DNA of 64,000 bases, from the NCBI GenBank assembly GCA_018267965.1, contig JAFDXK010000002.1:861234-925233 (forward strand), in the 5' to 3' direction. A model generated the notes under the pieces. The model saw nothing but the letters and a program-made list of their open reading frames with translations, did no database searches and was not told the origin of the DNA. This document shows positions 43,027-50,943 of the stretch, one piece after another. Every line of letters starts with the position of its first letter. Position 1 is the stretch's first letter. Made by a program: the position numbers and the translations under genes. This DNA comes from Bacteroidota bacterium. GTDB lineage: Bacteria; Bacteroidota; Bacteroidia; Chitinophagales; Chitinophagaceae.

Positions 43027-44829
43027 CTACATTTTTTCAGGCAACGCAATACCCAGTAAATTCATGGCATGACGCAATACTTGTGCTGTCATAACGATAA
43101 GCATCAAACGGAGTTGCTTTTTCTCTTCATTCTCGGCTTTGCTGATGCTATGCTCGTCATAGAATGAATTGAATTGCTGTGCCAATGCAAAACAGTAATT
43201 ACAAAGCAGCGAAGGATTATATTCAGTAGCTGCATTTTCTAATATCGAAGGATATTGCTCTAATGATACTGCCAGTTTCTTTTCAGCAGGCGTTATGTCT
43301 TGCGTCAGTTTGAAAGAAGCAAAAGTATCTTTTGCAGGCACAAGAGGCATGTTCTCTTTACGCAGTATAGAGCAGATACGTGCATGGGCGTACTGTATAA
43401 ATGTTGCAGTAAACCCGTGCAGGTCTATCGACTCTTTCGGGTTGAATATCATTTTCTTTTTAGGGTCTACACGCAGCAGGTAGAATTTCAATGCACCCAT
43501 ACCGATAGTAGTATAGAGTTTGTCTAATTCTTCTTGCGTAAAACCTTCTGTCTTGCCTGCTTCTTCGGTTTGTTGCTTCGCCATGCTCGCCATCTCATCC
43601 ATCATATCATCAGCATCTACAACAGTACCTTCACGGCTTTTCATACGCCCGCTGGGCAGTTCTACCATACCGTATGACAGGTGGTAGATACCATCGGCAC
43701 AAGGTTCCCCCATTTTTTGCAAAATGAGTTTCAATACCTGCATGTGGTAGTTCTGTTCATCAGCTATCACATAGATAGATTGTTCAAGCCCACCACAGTC
43801 ATTATATTTCAGTTGTGCAGTACCTAAGTCTTGTGTCATGTACACAGATGTACCATCGCTACGCAACAGTAACTTTTGGTCAAGGCCGTCAGCGGTCAGG
43901 TCTATCCATACACTGCCATCTTCTTTTTTGAACAAAACGCCCTTCTTCAATCCCTCTTCTACAAGGCTTTTACCTAACAGGTAGGTATTGCTCTCGTAAT
44001 ACATCTTATCAAAATCAACCCCCAGCCTTTTATACGATTTATCGAATCCTTCATACACCCAACCGTTCATTTTCTCCCACAGGCTATATACTTCCTTATC
44101 TCCCGCTTCCCATTTGCGCAATAGCTCCTGCGCTTCTTTCATAATAGGCGCTTCTTTCTCTGCCGTTGCTTCCGCCACGCCTTCTGCCACCAGTTTGGCT
44201 ACTTCTTCTTTGTATATGTCGTTAAACTTCACATAGTAGTCACCTACAAGGTGGTCTCCTTTAATGCCCGTGCTTTCAGGTGTAGCACCATTAGCATAGC
44301 GCATCCATGCTATCATCGACTTGCAGATATGTATACCCCTGTCGTTGATGAGGTTGGCTTTTACCACATCATAACCATTTGTTTTCAGCACATTGCTCAT
44401 CGCATATCCCAAAAAGATATTACGCATATGCCCGAAGTGCAGCGGCTTGTTTGTATTAGGCGAAGAATATTCCACCATCACCTTTTTGTTGTTCTTTTCT
44501 TTTACGCCGAAGCTGGTATTATTATATGTAGCTGTCAGGAAATTTGCCCAATAGCTATCCTTTATCGTCAGGTTCAGGAAACCACTTACTATAGCATAAG
44601 ACGTAAACAGCTCATTATTGGCAACTAAATAATCACCCAATTGCTTACCCAACTCATCCGGTTTCATTCGCAATGACTTCACAAAGGGGAATAATACCAC
44701 GGTATAATCGCCCTTGAACTCAGGTTTGGTCTGGTTAACGGTAATTTGTGAAGGCTGTATGTCAGCTTGGGGGAACAAGCTTTTAAGTGCCTGTTCTGCT
44801 GCTATCTTTATTTGGGCTGCTATTGTCAT
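43027..44829 (-). CDS. argS: Arginyl-tRNA synthetase
   Basis: A 600-residue class I synthetase charging tRNA-Arg. The HIGH motif appears as PLHFGHMRN, and the KMSKS position is the degenerate GRMKSREGTVV usual for ArgRS. The N-terminal tRNA D-loop-recognition domain and the C-terminal DALR anticodon-binding domain (YAHARICSILR; LRHAMNLLGIALPEKM) are complete. It ends 2 bp from the convergent permease gene. A -7 box lies 24 bp upstream of the ATG. Confidence 0.97.
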   Translation of the reverse strand: MTIAAQIKIAAEQALKSLFPQADIQPSQITVNQTKPEFKGDYTVVLFPFVKSLRMKPDELGKQLGDYLVANNELFTSYAIVSGFLNLTIKDSYWANFLTATYNNTSFGVKEKNNKKVMVEYSSPNTNKPLHFGHMRNIFLGYAMSNVLKTNGYDVVKANLINDRGIHICKSMIAWMRYANGATPESTGIKGDHLVGDYYVKFNDIYKEEVAKLVAEGVAEATAEKEAPIMKEAQELLRKWEAGDKEVYSLWEKMNGWVYEGFDKSYKRLGVDFDKMYYESNTYLLGKSLVEEGLKKGVLFKKEDGSVWIDLTADGLDQKLLLRSDGTSVYMTQDLGTAQLKYNDCGGLEQSIYVIADEQNYHMQVLKLILQKMGEPCADGIYHLSYGMVELPSGRMKSREGTVVDADDMMDEMASMAKQQTEEAGKTEGFTQEELDKLYTTIGMGALKFYLLRVDPKKKMIFNPKESIDLHGFTATFIQYAHARICSILRKENMPLVPAKDTFASFKLTQDITPAEKKLAVSLEQYPSILENAATEYNPSLLCNYCFALAQQFNSFYDEHSISKAENEEKKQLRLMLIVMTAQVLRHAMNLLGIALPEKM

Positions 44830-44852
44830 TGGTTAAAACCTATCTAAGGCTG

Positions 44853-44860
44853 CAAAAGTA
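44853..44860 (-). promoter_or_regulatory. Bacteroidota -7 promoter box for argS
   Basis: TACTTTTG on the minus strand fits TAnnTTTG, 23 bp before the argS ATG at 44829. Confidence 0.55.
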
Positions 44861-44872
44861 ATTAATGTAAAG

Positions 44873-44921
44873 GATTGAATTGATAGAAGAGATATAGAGG
44901 GGATAAAAGAGATAAGGATAT
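44873..44921 (+). repeat. Left arm of the inverted repeat around the four-helix-bundle gene
   Basis: GATTGAATTGATAGAAGAGA and the following purine-rich stretch match the reverse complement of the segment at 45357-45406. Over the first 21 bases 19 are identical; beyond that similarity continues with small gaps. Confidence 0.75.
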
Positions 44922-44925
44922 TACA

Positions 44926-44933
44926 TAGATTTG
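44926..44933 (+). promoter_or_regulatory. Bacteroidota -7 promoter box for the four-helix-bundle gene
   Basis: TAGATTTG fits TAnnTTTG and ends 4 bp before the ATG, suggesting a leaderless mRNA that would start at or inside the end of the left repeat arm. Confidence 0.45.
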
Positions 44934-44937
44934 ATTA

Positions 44938-45276
44938 ATGAGTTACAAACAGCTTGAAGTATGGCAATCTGCAAGAGATATTTCTATTGCTATTCACAAG
45001 ATGACGATGGTATTGCCAAAATTCGAAATGTATGAAACAGGTTCGCAAATAAGGCGTTCCAGTAAATCAGTTCGGACAAATATTGTTGAAGGTTACGGAA
45101 GACGTGAGTACAAGCAAGAGTTCATTCGATTTATCATTTTTGCGATTGCATCAAACGAAGAAACAATTGATCACTTGGAAACATTATTTGAAACTGGCTC
45201 TTTAACTGATGAGTCGACGTATAAAGAATTGCATAATAAGATATATGTATTGAGCAAGCAACTAAATAACTTTTAG
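44938..45276 (+). CDS. Four-helix-bundle protein (23S rRNA intervening-sequence family)
   Basis: A 112-residue protein of the family first seen inside 23S rRNA intervening sequences, which is also structurally related to the Avd proteins of diversity-generating retroelements. Family signatures are [40 protein letters not shown] and an [20 protein letters not shown] helix. Basic residues on the bundle suggest nucleic-acid binding. Here it is not in rRNA but between argS and rpsO, and it is enclosed by an imperfect inverted repeat of about 50 bp. No reverse transcriptase or variable-repeat gene is nearby. Confidence 0.9.
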   Translation: MSYKQLEVWQSARDISIAIHKMTMVLPKFEMYETGSQIRRSSKSVRTNIVEGYGRREYKQEFIRFIIFAIASNEETIDHLETLFETGSLTDESTYKELHNKIYVLSKQLNNF

Positions 45277-45356
45277 AGTCTGTAAAGCGAAATCACAATA
45301 GTAATAGGCAATAAATTGTATTTTTTATAATTTAATAAATCGTTTTACAATATTAC

Positions 45357-45406
45357 CTATCCAAACTATCTTTTCAGTCCCTCCCATCTTTTCTATCCAT
45401 TCAATC
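45357..45406 (-). repeat. Right arm of the inverted repeat around the four-helix-bundle gene
   Basis: ATCTTTTCTATCCATTCAAT at 45386-45405 is the near-exact reverse complement of the left arm (19 of 21 over the core). Its pyrimidine-rich neighbours at 45357-45385 continue the match to the purine-rich left arm. The following TTTTTTATCTCTTAAATC has the same character. Confidence 0.75.
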
Positions 45407-45446
45407 TTTTTTATCTCTTAAATCATCAATCATAAATAAAAATTAC

Positions 45447-45454
45447 TATCTTTG
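45447..45454 (+). promoter_or_regulatory. Bacteroidota -7 promoter box for rpsO
   Basis: TATCTTTG fits TAnnTTTG, about 40 bp before the likely rpsO ATG at 45495. Confidence 0.6.
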
Positions 45455-45494
45455 CCGTCCGAAAAAGTGTAGTTTATATTAAATATTGATGCAA

Positions 45495-45767
45495 ATGTCT
45501 CATTTAACAGCTGAAAAGAAGGCAAACATTTTTAAAACCTACGGTGGAACAGAAAAGAACACAGGTTCTATCGAAGCACAAATAGCTGCTCTTACAGAGC
45601 GTATTAACCATATTTCAGGTCATCTGAAAGACAACAAAAAAGATTTCTCTACTCAACGTGGTCTGATGACCTTAGTTGGACAGCGTAAACGCCTGTTGCA
45701 ATACATGAGCCGTACAAACCTTAATGGTTACCGTGCGCTTATCGAGAAGCTCGGCATCCGCAAATAA
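45495..45767 (+). CDS. rpsO: 30S ribosomal protein S15
   Basis: A 90-residue S15, an early 16S rRNA-binding protein that nucleates the 30S platform. LTAEKKANIFKTYGG, TGSIEAQIAALTERINHISG, HLKDNKKDFSTQRGL and VGQRKRLLQYMSRTNLNGY are typical. The ATG at 45495 fits family starts best; an ATG at 45489 is in frame. It is followed by a terminator and then pnp, the usual rpsO-pnp order, though the terminator may reduce readthrough. Confidence 0.96.
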   Translation: MSHLTAEKKANIFKTYGGTEKNTGSIEAQIAALTERINHISGHLKDNKKDFSTQRGLMTLVGQRKRLLQYMSRTNLNGYRALIEKLGIRK

Positions 45768-45776
45768 ATTTCTCAT

Positions 45777-45812
45777 ACTATTCCCAGCCCCGATGGTTGG
45801 GAATAGTTTTTT
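45777..45812 (+). terminator. Intrinsic terminator between rpsO and pnp
   Basis: A 10-bp stem (ACTATTCCCA with TGGGAATAGT), extended by GCC/GGT, followed by six T. It ends 24 bp before the pnp ATG, so pnp must depend on readthrough or on a promoter I did not identify. Confidence 0.88.
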
Positions 45813-45835
45813 ATGTACACATCTAATTTTTTATT

Positions 45836-48238
45836 ATGATTCCAAAACCCATTTCCGTGTCCTTCAAATTGGACGATGGGCGCGAGATAAGCCTGGAAAC
45901 AGGCAAAATGGCCCGCCAGGCAGATGGTTCTGTCGTGGTTCGTATGGGCAACTGTATGATTCTCGCTACTGCTGTAGCTAATCCCGAACCTAAACCGGGA
46001 CAATCTTTCTTTCCGCTGACTGTTGATTATCAAGAAAAGTTCGCTTCTGCCGGACGCATACCGGGTTCTTTCTTCAAACGCGAAGGCCGCCTGAGCGATT
46101 ATGAAGTTTTAATATCTCGTTTGATAGACCGCGCATTGCGCCCTTTATTCCCTGACGATTACCTGTGCGAAGTACAGGTGCTCGTTACATTAATATCAAG
46201 CGACCCTGAAGTAATGCCTGATGCATTGGCATGTTTGGCTGCTTCTGCGGCTATTGCTGTTTCTGATATTCCTATACAGGAGATCATTTCTGAAGTTCGT
46301 GTAGCTCGTATCAACGGCGAATATGTAATTAATCCTACCCGTACACAGTTGAAAGATGCGGATATGGATTTCATCATCGCTGCTACAGAGAAAAACATCA
46401 TGATGGTGGAAGGCGAATCGAAAGAATGCCAGGAAGCCGATGTTGTAAAAGCTATCGAATTAGGTCATGCTGCTATACGTCAACAAATCAAAGCGCAGGA
46501 ACAATTGCGCGATATGAAAGGTGTTGCCGGCAAACGTGAATTTACATTGCCTTATAAAAACGAAGACCTTGCAAAATTCATCGAAGGCTTCGCTTCTGAA
46601 AAAATATTGAAAGTTGCAAAGGGTGCGTTGAACAAACAAGAACGCAAAGACGCATTCAAAGCAATACACGAAGAGTTCAAAGCACTGATTGTTGCTAACG
46701 AAGATGGTACAACAACAATTACAGGTTATGCAACACCTGTAACTGCTGAAGACTTGGCGTTGTTAGGTGGTATCTTCCACGATTTGGAAAAAGAGATCAT
46801 CCGCAACATGATGCTGAACGACCGTGTGCGTCTTGATGGACGTGGCCTTGAAGATGTTCGTGTGTTGACGCTCGAAACAGATTTGTTGCCTTCACCTCAC
46901 GGTTCTGCATTATTCACCCGTGGTGAAACACAGTCGTTAACTACCGTTACACTCGGTACTAAAGAAGATGAATTGCTGGTAGAAAGTGCTGCAACATCCG
47001 ATTACAAAAAATTCATACTCCATTATAACTTCCCTCCGTTCTCTACAGGTGAAATTAAACCGATGCGTGGCCCCGGCCGTCGCGAAGTAGGTCACGGTAA
47101 TCTGGCAAAGCGTTCATTGGAACAAATGATGCCAAAAGGCGAAGCATGGCCTTATACTGTACGTGTAGTATCTGATATCCTCGAATCTAACGGTTCATCT
47201 TCAATGGCTACTGTTTGCGCAGGTTCTATGGCGTTGATGGATGCAGGTGTGCCAATGCCTAAGCACGTAAGTGGTGTGGCAATGGGCTTGATATCAGGCA
47301 AAGACAAAAAGTATGCAATCCTTACCGATATCCTCGGTGATGAAGACCATCTTGGTGATATGGACTTTAAAGTTACCGGCACACGCGATGGTATCTGCGG
47401 TATCCAGATGGATATTAAAGTAGATGGCCTGAGCATGGACGTAATGATGCAGGCTTTAGAACAGGCGCGTCGCGGGCGTTTGCACATCCTCAATGCGATG
47501 TACGAATGTATCCCTGCTGCCCGCCCTGAACTGAAACCTCACGCTCCGCGTATCGAACAAATAAATGTAGACCGCGAATTCATCGGTGCTATTATTGGTC
47601 CTGGTGGTAAAATAATTCAGGAAATCCAACGCGAAACAGGTACAACCATTTCTATAGAAGAAGTGAATGACCGTGGCGAAGTGAAAATATTCTCTTCTAA
47701 TAAAGAAGCTATCGAGAAAGCATTGGCTTGGATTAAAGGTATCGTTGCTGTTCCTGAAGTTGGTGCAGAGTACGAAGGCGTAGTAAAAGGTATCCAAACC
47801 TTTGGTGCGTTCGTAGAATTCCTGCCTGGCAAACAAGGTTTGCTACATATTTCTGAAGTAAGCTGGAGCCGTTTAGATTCTTTAGATGGTGTGCTGAAAG
47901 AAGGCGATAAAATACGTGTGAAGCTGATAGGTACAGACCCTAAAACGGGTAAACTGCGCTTGAGCCGCAAAGTATTGATGCCGAAACCTGAAGGTTATGT
48001 AGAACCTGAAAGGCGCGAACGCAGCGACCGTGGCGATAGGAACGACCGTGGTGGCGACCGCAGGCATGGTGGTGGTGACCGCAGAGGTGGAGACAGGGAT
48101 CGTGGACCGCGTCGTGATGACCGTGGCCCACGCGAAAACCGTCCTCGCCGCGAACATCATAACAACGGTGGTGACCAACCACAGGCACAACAAGAGCCGC
48201 AAACACCTGCAGCAGATGATGCAGATTTAGCACTATAA
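45836..48238 (+). CDS. pnp: Polyribonucleotide nucleotidyltransferase (PNPase)
   Basis: An 800-residue PNPase, a phosphorolytic 3'-5' exoribonuclease of the RNA degradation machinery. Two RNase PH domains are present (first with FASAGRIPGSFFKREGR, second with LTTVTLGTKEDELLVE and NFPPFSTGEIKPMRGPGRRE), then a KH domain (FIGAIIGPGGKIIQEIQ) and an S1 domain (YEGVVKGIQTFGAFVEFLPG). The last roughly 80 residues form an Arg/Gly/Asp-rich tail with RGG-like repeats (GDRRHGGGDRRGGDRDRG), an addition common in this phylum and likely to bind RNA or partner proteins. Confidence 0.97.
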   Translation: MIPKPISVSFKLDDGREISLETGKMARQADGSVVVRMGNCMILATAVANPEPKPGQSFFPLTVDYQEKFASAGRIPGSFFKREGRLSDYEVLISRLIDRALRPLFPDDYLCEVQVLVTLISSDPEVMPDALACLAASAAIAVSDIPIQEIISEVRVARINGEYVINPTRTQLKDADMDFIIAATEKNIMMVEGESKECQEADVVKAIELGHAAIRQQIKAQEQLRDMKGVAGKREFTLPYKNEDLAKFIEGFASEKILKVAKGALNKQERKDAFKAIHEEFKALIVANEDGTTTITGYATPVTAEDLALLGGIFHDLEKEIIRNMMLNDRVRLDGRGLEDVRVLTLETDLLPSPHGSALFTRGETQSLTTVTLGTKEDELLVESAATSDYKKFILHYNFPPFSTGEIKPMRGPGRREVGHGNLAKRSLEQMMPKGEAWPYTVRVVSDILESNGSSSMATVCAGSMALMDAGVPMPKHVSGVAMGLISGKDKKYAILTDILGDEDHLGDMDFKVTGTRDGICGIQMDIKVDGLSMDVMMQALEQARRGRLHILNAMYECIPAARPELKPHAPRIEQINVDREFIGAIIGPGGKIIQEIQRETGTTISIEEVNDRGEVKIFSSNKEAIEKALAWIKGIVAVPEVGAEYEGVVKGIQTFGAFVEFLPGKQGLLHISEVSWSRLDSLDGVLKEGDKIRVKLIGTDPKTGKLRLSRKVLMPKPEGYVEPERRERSDRGDRNDRGGDRRHGGGDRRGGDRDRGPRRDDRGPRENRPRREHHNNGGDQPQAQQEPQTPAADDADLAL

Positions 48239-48260
48239 TAATTGAAGTTTGTAAATAATG

Positions 48261-48290
48261 AAAGCCCTCGCAATAGCGGGGGCTTTGTAT
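48261..48290 (+). terminator. Intrinsic terminator after pnp
   Basis: AAAGCCCTCGC pairs with GCGGGGGCTTT (one T-G wobble) around loop AATA. The following T content is modest. Confidence 0.8.
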
Positions 48291-48291
48291 T

Positions 48292-48606
48292 TTATGCTAC
48301 GCTTATCAAATCATAATGTTCAGTAGCAAGAGCATACTGATTAAGCCACTCATCAATCGATACTATTTTTACTTCACCAGTAGTTTTATGCTGCACTTGT
48401 ATCTTAGAAATTTTACTTCTCAGCAGAACTTTCATTTGTAGCATTTGCATTTGGAGTATTTCATTTGTTTTTTCAGAATTGGAAGCACTAGTTTCTAGTA
48501 ACTTTATGATTTCAGGAACTTTCCAATACCATAGTATTATCATTCGTCCTATAAAAAGCAAGAATACAGATAATACTATAACTCCAAGTAAATTAATTAC
48601 GTTCAT
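48292..48606 (-). CDS. Small single-span membrane protein
   Basis: A 104-residue protein with one N-terminal membrane span (LLGVIVLSVFLLFIGRMIIL), a short coiled coil and a C-terminal domain with VQHKTTGEVKIVSIDEWLNQ, which reads like a small KOW-like or DUF-type beta unit. I recognise no family. It is isolated between the pnp terminator and the DoxX-like gene. Codon pattern and a clear membrane helix favour a real gene, but this is one of the weaker calls. Confidence 0.6.
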   Translation of the reverse strand: MNVINLLGVIVLSVFLLFIGRMIILWYWKVPEIIKLLETSASNSEKTNEILQMQMLQMKVLLRSKISKIQVQHKTTGEVKIVSIDEWLNQYALATEHYDLISVA

Positions 48607-48696
48607 AAGTAGGCGGGATTTAGTTTTAGACTTAAATGTATAATTTCTTCTTTATTATTCATTGTCCCAACCTGCAAAGCCATTAGTCAAGTTTTC

Positions 48697-49074
48697 CTAC
48701 CTCACCATCAACTCCATCTTGTAGCCATACACCTTTTGATGAAAGAAGTACGAAGCTCCTAGCAATACTAAAAACACGATTGGTGCTGTAGGTGGTGTAT
48801 GAGTTGCTATATGTGTCCACGCAGCACCTATTAAGGTAAATGTAAAGCCTGCATATGCCCATTCTCGTAGTTTGGCAGACCATGGGTTAAGTAACGCCAA
48901 CGCACCCGTTAGCTTAGCTATGCCCAGTATATTTACAAAATAAACAGGGTAGCCCAGCATACTAAAACCCTTCATCAGTTCGGGGTTATGTGTCAGGTAC
49001 ATCATACTGCTCATTAAAAAACCTAAGGACACAAATCCCGTTGTTGCCCAATACAAAATCTTATCTCTTTTCAT
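48697..49074 (-). CDS. DoxX-like membrane protein
   Basis: A roughly 125-residue protein with four membrane spans. The family pattern is seen in ILYWATTGFVSLGFLMSSMM, VYFVNILGIAKLTGALALL and LREWAYAGFTFTLIGAAWTH. DoxX-like proteins are often tied to redox stress or quinone metabolism. It is divergent from an HxlR regulator gene, with palindromes in between, so it is probably that regulator's target. I chose the ATG at 49074; an upstream ATG at 49107 is nearer the palindromes. Confidence 0.85.
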   Translation of the reverse strand: MKRDKILYWATTGFVSLGFLMSSMMYLTHNPELMKGFSMLGYPVYFVNILGIAKLTGALALLNPWSAKLREWAYAGFTFTLIGAAWTHIATHTPPTAPIVFLVLLGASYFFHQKVYGYKMELMVR

Positions 49075-49119
49075 TGCTTTTTGTTTAGAATGCAAACTTC
49101 CATACATTTGATATACTTT

Positions 49120-49156
49120 GTATAGTACTATACTTTAGTATACTAGTATACTAAAG
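49120..49156. promoter_or_regulatory. Two adjacent palindromes, candidate HxlR operators
   Basis: GTATAGTACTATAC (49120-49133) and a perfect 24-bp palindrome CTTTAGTATAC-TA-GTATACTAAAG (49133-49156) lie back to back between divergent doxX-like and hxlR-type genes. Both contain the GTATA/TATAC half-site type expected for a dimeric winged-helix repressor. Confidence 0.8.
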
Positions 49157-49189
49157 GAAACCGATATACAAGAGTATAGCAGGTGTTTT

Positions 49190-49567
49190 ATGATAAAGAC
49201 AAAACAGAACGAAACGGAAGACTGCCAGGTAAACCATGATGAATGCGGTAGGCATATTATGGCTGTGCGCGATGCATTGGATATATTAAACGGCAAGTGG
49301 AAGCTGCCGATTATTATATCGCTTATCTATGGGGATAAGCGCTTTAAAGAAATGGAACGTGATATCGAAGGCATTACAGCCAAGATGCTTTCTAAAGAAT
49401 TGAAAGACCTGGAAGTAAACCAGTTGGTAAAGCGAACAGTGTATGATACTATGCCGGTAACTGTTGAGTACAGCCTGACAGATTATGGCAAGACACTTAA
49501 AAAAGTAATAGGCGAATTGCATAATTGGGGTACCAATCATCGTAAGCGTATCATTGGTAAACGGTAA
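49190..49567 (+). CDS. HxlR-family winged-helix transcriptional regulator
   Basis: A 125-residue MarR/HxlR-type DNA-binding protein. The HxlR core is clear: ALDILNGKWKLPIIISLI, FKEMERDIEGITAKMLSKEL and YSLTDYGKTLKKVI. Many members sense electrophiles or oxidants through one N-terminal cysteine; here Cys11 and Cys18 (DCQVNHDECG) flank that position. It is divergent from the DoxX-like gene, with two palindromes in the 115-bp gap, so autoregulation and control of doxX are likely. Confidence 0.93.
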   Translation: MIKTKQNETEDCQVNHDECGRHIMAVRDALDILNGKWKLPIIISLIYGDKRFKEMERDIEGITAKMLSKELKDLEVNQLVKRTVYDTMPVTVEYSLTDYGKTLKKVIGELHNWGTNHRKRIIGKR

Positions 49568-49649
49568 CTTCCATTGATACAAATATCAGTACGGATGCTT
49601 AGTGTCTGTGTATGTTATAGTTTATCGACCTCCTTTCTTATATTGTAAT

Positions 49650-50120
49650 ATGGAAATGGATAACACCCCCGAACACGAACACCATATACAGGAAGAGTAT
49701 GTGTCGTTATACTACGCATCAATCGGCAACAGGTTTGTCAACTGGCTCATTGATTTGTTGATATATTATTTGCTCGTTTTTATAGCTTTTTTTATAATCG
49801 GTATCATACTGGTATCATCATCACCAGCCACCTATGAGTGGATAATCAGCGAAGAATTTAGTGCAAAGCTTGCGCAGGTGCTGATAAGTATCATAGTGTA
49901 TCTGCTTTACTATGTAACATTAGAAGGAGCAACCAAAGGCCTCACTATCGGAAAACTGGTTACCCGAAACAGGGCAGTGCGCGAAGACGGAACACATATC
50001 ACATGGGGTATAGCTTTTAAAAGAAGTTTGTGCAGAATAATTCCGTTCGAAGTATTTTCTGCGCTTGGAGGAACACCATGGCATGATAGTATTACCAAAA
50101 CTACTGTTATAAAGAGATAA
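49650..50120 (+). CDS. RDD-family membrane protein
   Basis: A roughly 156-residue protein with the RDD domain pattern: ASIGNRFVNWLIDLLIYYLL (the RDD motif as N-R-F-V-N-W-L-I-D), a second span and GLTIGKLVTRNRAVREDG followed by FKRSLCRIIPFEV. RDD proteins are membrane proteins of mostly unknown function; some are Na+/H+ antiporters. The start is the ATG at 49650. It is monocistronic. Confidence 0.88.
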   Translation: MEMDNTPEHEHHIQEEYVSLYYASIGNRFVNWLIDLLIYYLLVFIAFFIIGIILVSSSPATYEWIISEEFSAKLAQVLISIIVYLLYYVTLEGATKGLTIGKLVTRNRAVREDGTHITWGIAFKRSLCRIIPFEVFSALGGTPWHDSITKTTVIKR

Positions 50121-50177
50121 CAGGCCTGTTACAAGTGTTTAACCTTGCCTTAATACCTGCACTTTGCAGTAATAAAT

Positions 50178-50185
50178 TACCTTTG
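50178..50185 (+). promoter_or_regulatory. Bacteroidota -7 promoter box for the FkbM methyltransferase
   Basis: TACCTTTG, a strong match to TAnnTTTG, 20 bp before the ATG at 50206. Confidence 0.65.
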
Positions 50186-50205
50186 CAGCAAATCCATAAT
50201 TGATA

Positions 50206-50931
50206 ATGTCCGCAGCACAAGCACGTCCGTCTTTACTCACTCGCGCAGTGAACAGGGTGAGAAGATATGTTTTCATGAACTATGGATACCCTAAAGCTAT
50301 AGGCGAACGCATCTCTAAGCACTATATCAAAAAATTCCTGCCTGCAAATCCTGTAATCATTGATTGCGGTTCTTACGATGGCGGTGATTCTATTGAATGG
50401 GTGAAAGCAGCTAATGCGCAAATGCACGCATTTGAACCCGTGCCCAGGCTTTATGCACAGTTAATTAAAAATATAGCACCTTATAGCAAAAACATCAAGT
50501 GTTATACCGTAGCGCTCAGTAATGAGAATGGCAAAGCAAAGTTTTTTGTAAGTGAAGGCAAATCAGATGGCTCCAGTTCGTTGTTACAACCCAAAGAACA
50601 TTTGATAGACCACCCGAGCGTCACCTTCGATGAATCTATTGAAGTAGATACCATGACGCTGGACAGTTGGGCAGCTAAATACAATGTGCCAAAAGTAGAT
50701 ATGCTGTGGCTGGATATGCAGGGCTTTGAATTGCATATGCTCAAAGCATCAAAAGTGATTCTTGATACCGTTAAGGTCATACATACAGAGGTGAGCCTGA
50801 AGGAGACCTACGAAGGGGTAGGGCAGTACAACGAACTGAAAGATTGGTTGGCAACAAAAGGATTCAAAGTGCAACTGGAGTGCATCCCCGATGGCTATGA
50901 TATGGGCAATGTATTGTTCGTACGACAATAA
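50206..50931 (+). CDS. FkbM-family SAM-dependent methyltransferase
   Basis: A roughly 241-residue Rossmann-fold methyltransferase. The SAM-binding motif I is VIIDCGSYDGGDSIEW, followed by MHAFEPVPRLYAQL, VALSNENGKAKFFVS and VDMLWLDMQGFELHMLKAS, all typical of FkbM enzymes, which O-methylate sugars or polyketides. The start is the ATG at 50206. A GTG-start TPR gene follows after 12 bp and may be co-transcribed. The acceptor is unknown; surface glycan is a reasonable guess because an initiating sugar transferase lies 5 kb away. Confidence 0.9.
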   Translation: MSAAQARPSLLTRAVNRVRRYVFMNYGYPKAIGERISKHYIKKFLPANPVIIDCGSYDGGDSIEWVKAANAQMHAFEPVPRLYAQLIKNIAPYSKNIKCYTVALSNENGKAKFFVSEGKSDGSSSLLQPKEHLIDHPSVTFDESIEVDTMTLDSWAAKYNVPKVDMLWLDMQGFELHMLKASKVILDTVKVIHTEVSLKETYEGVGQYNELKDWLATKGFKVQLECIPDGYDMGNVLFVRQ

Positions 50932-50943
50932 GCATATAGAGTT

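Noticed and set aside
44938..45276. Diversity-generating retroelement (four-helix bundle as Avd)
   Set aside because: No reverse transcriptase, template repeat or variable repeat is present in the neighbourhood.
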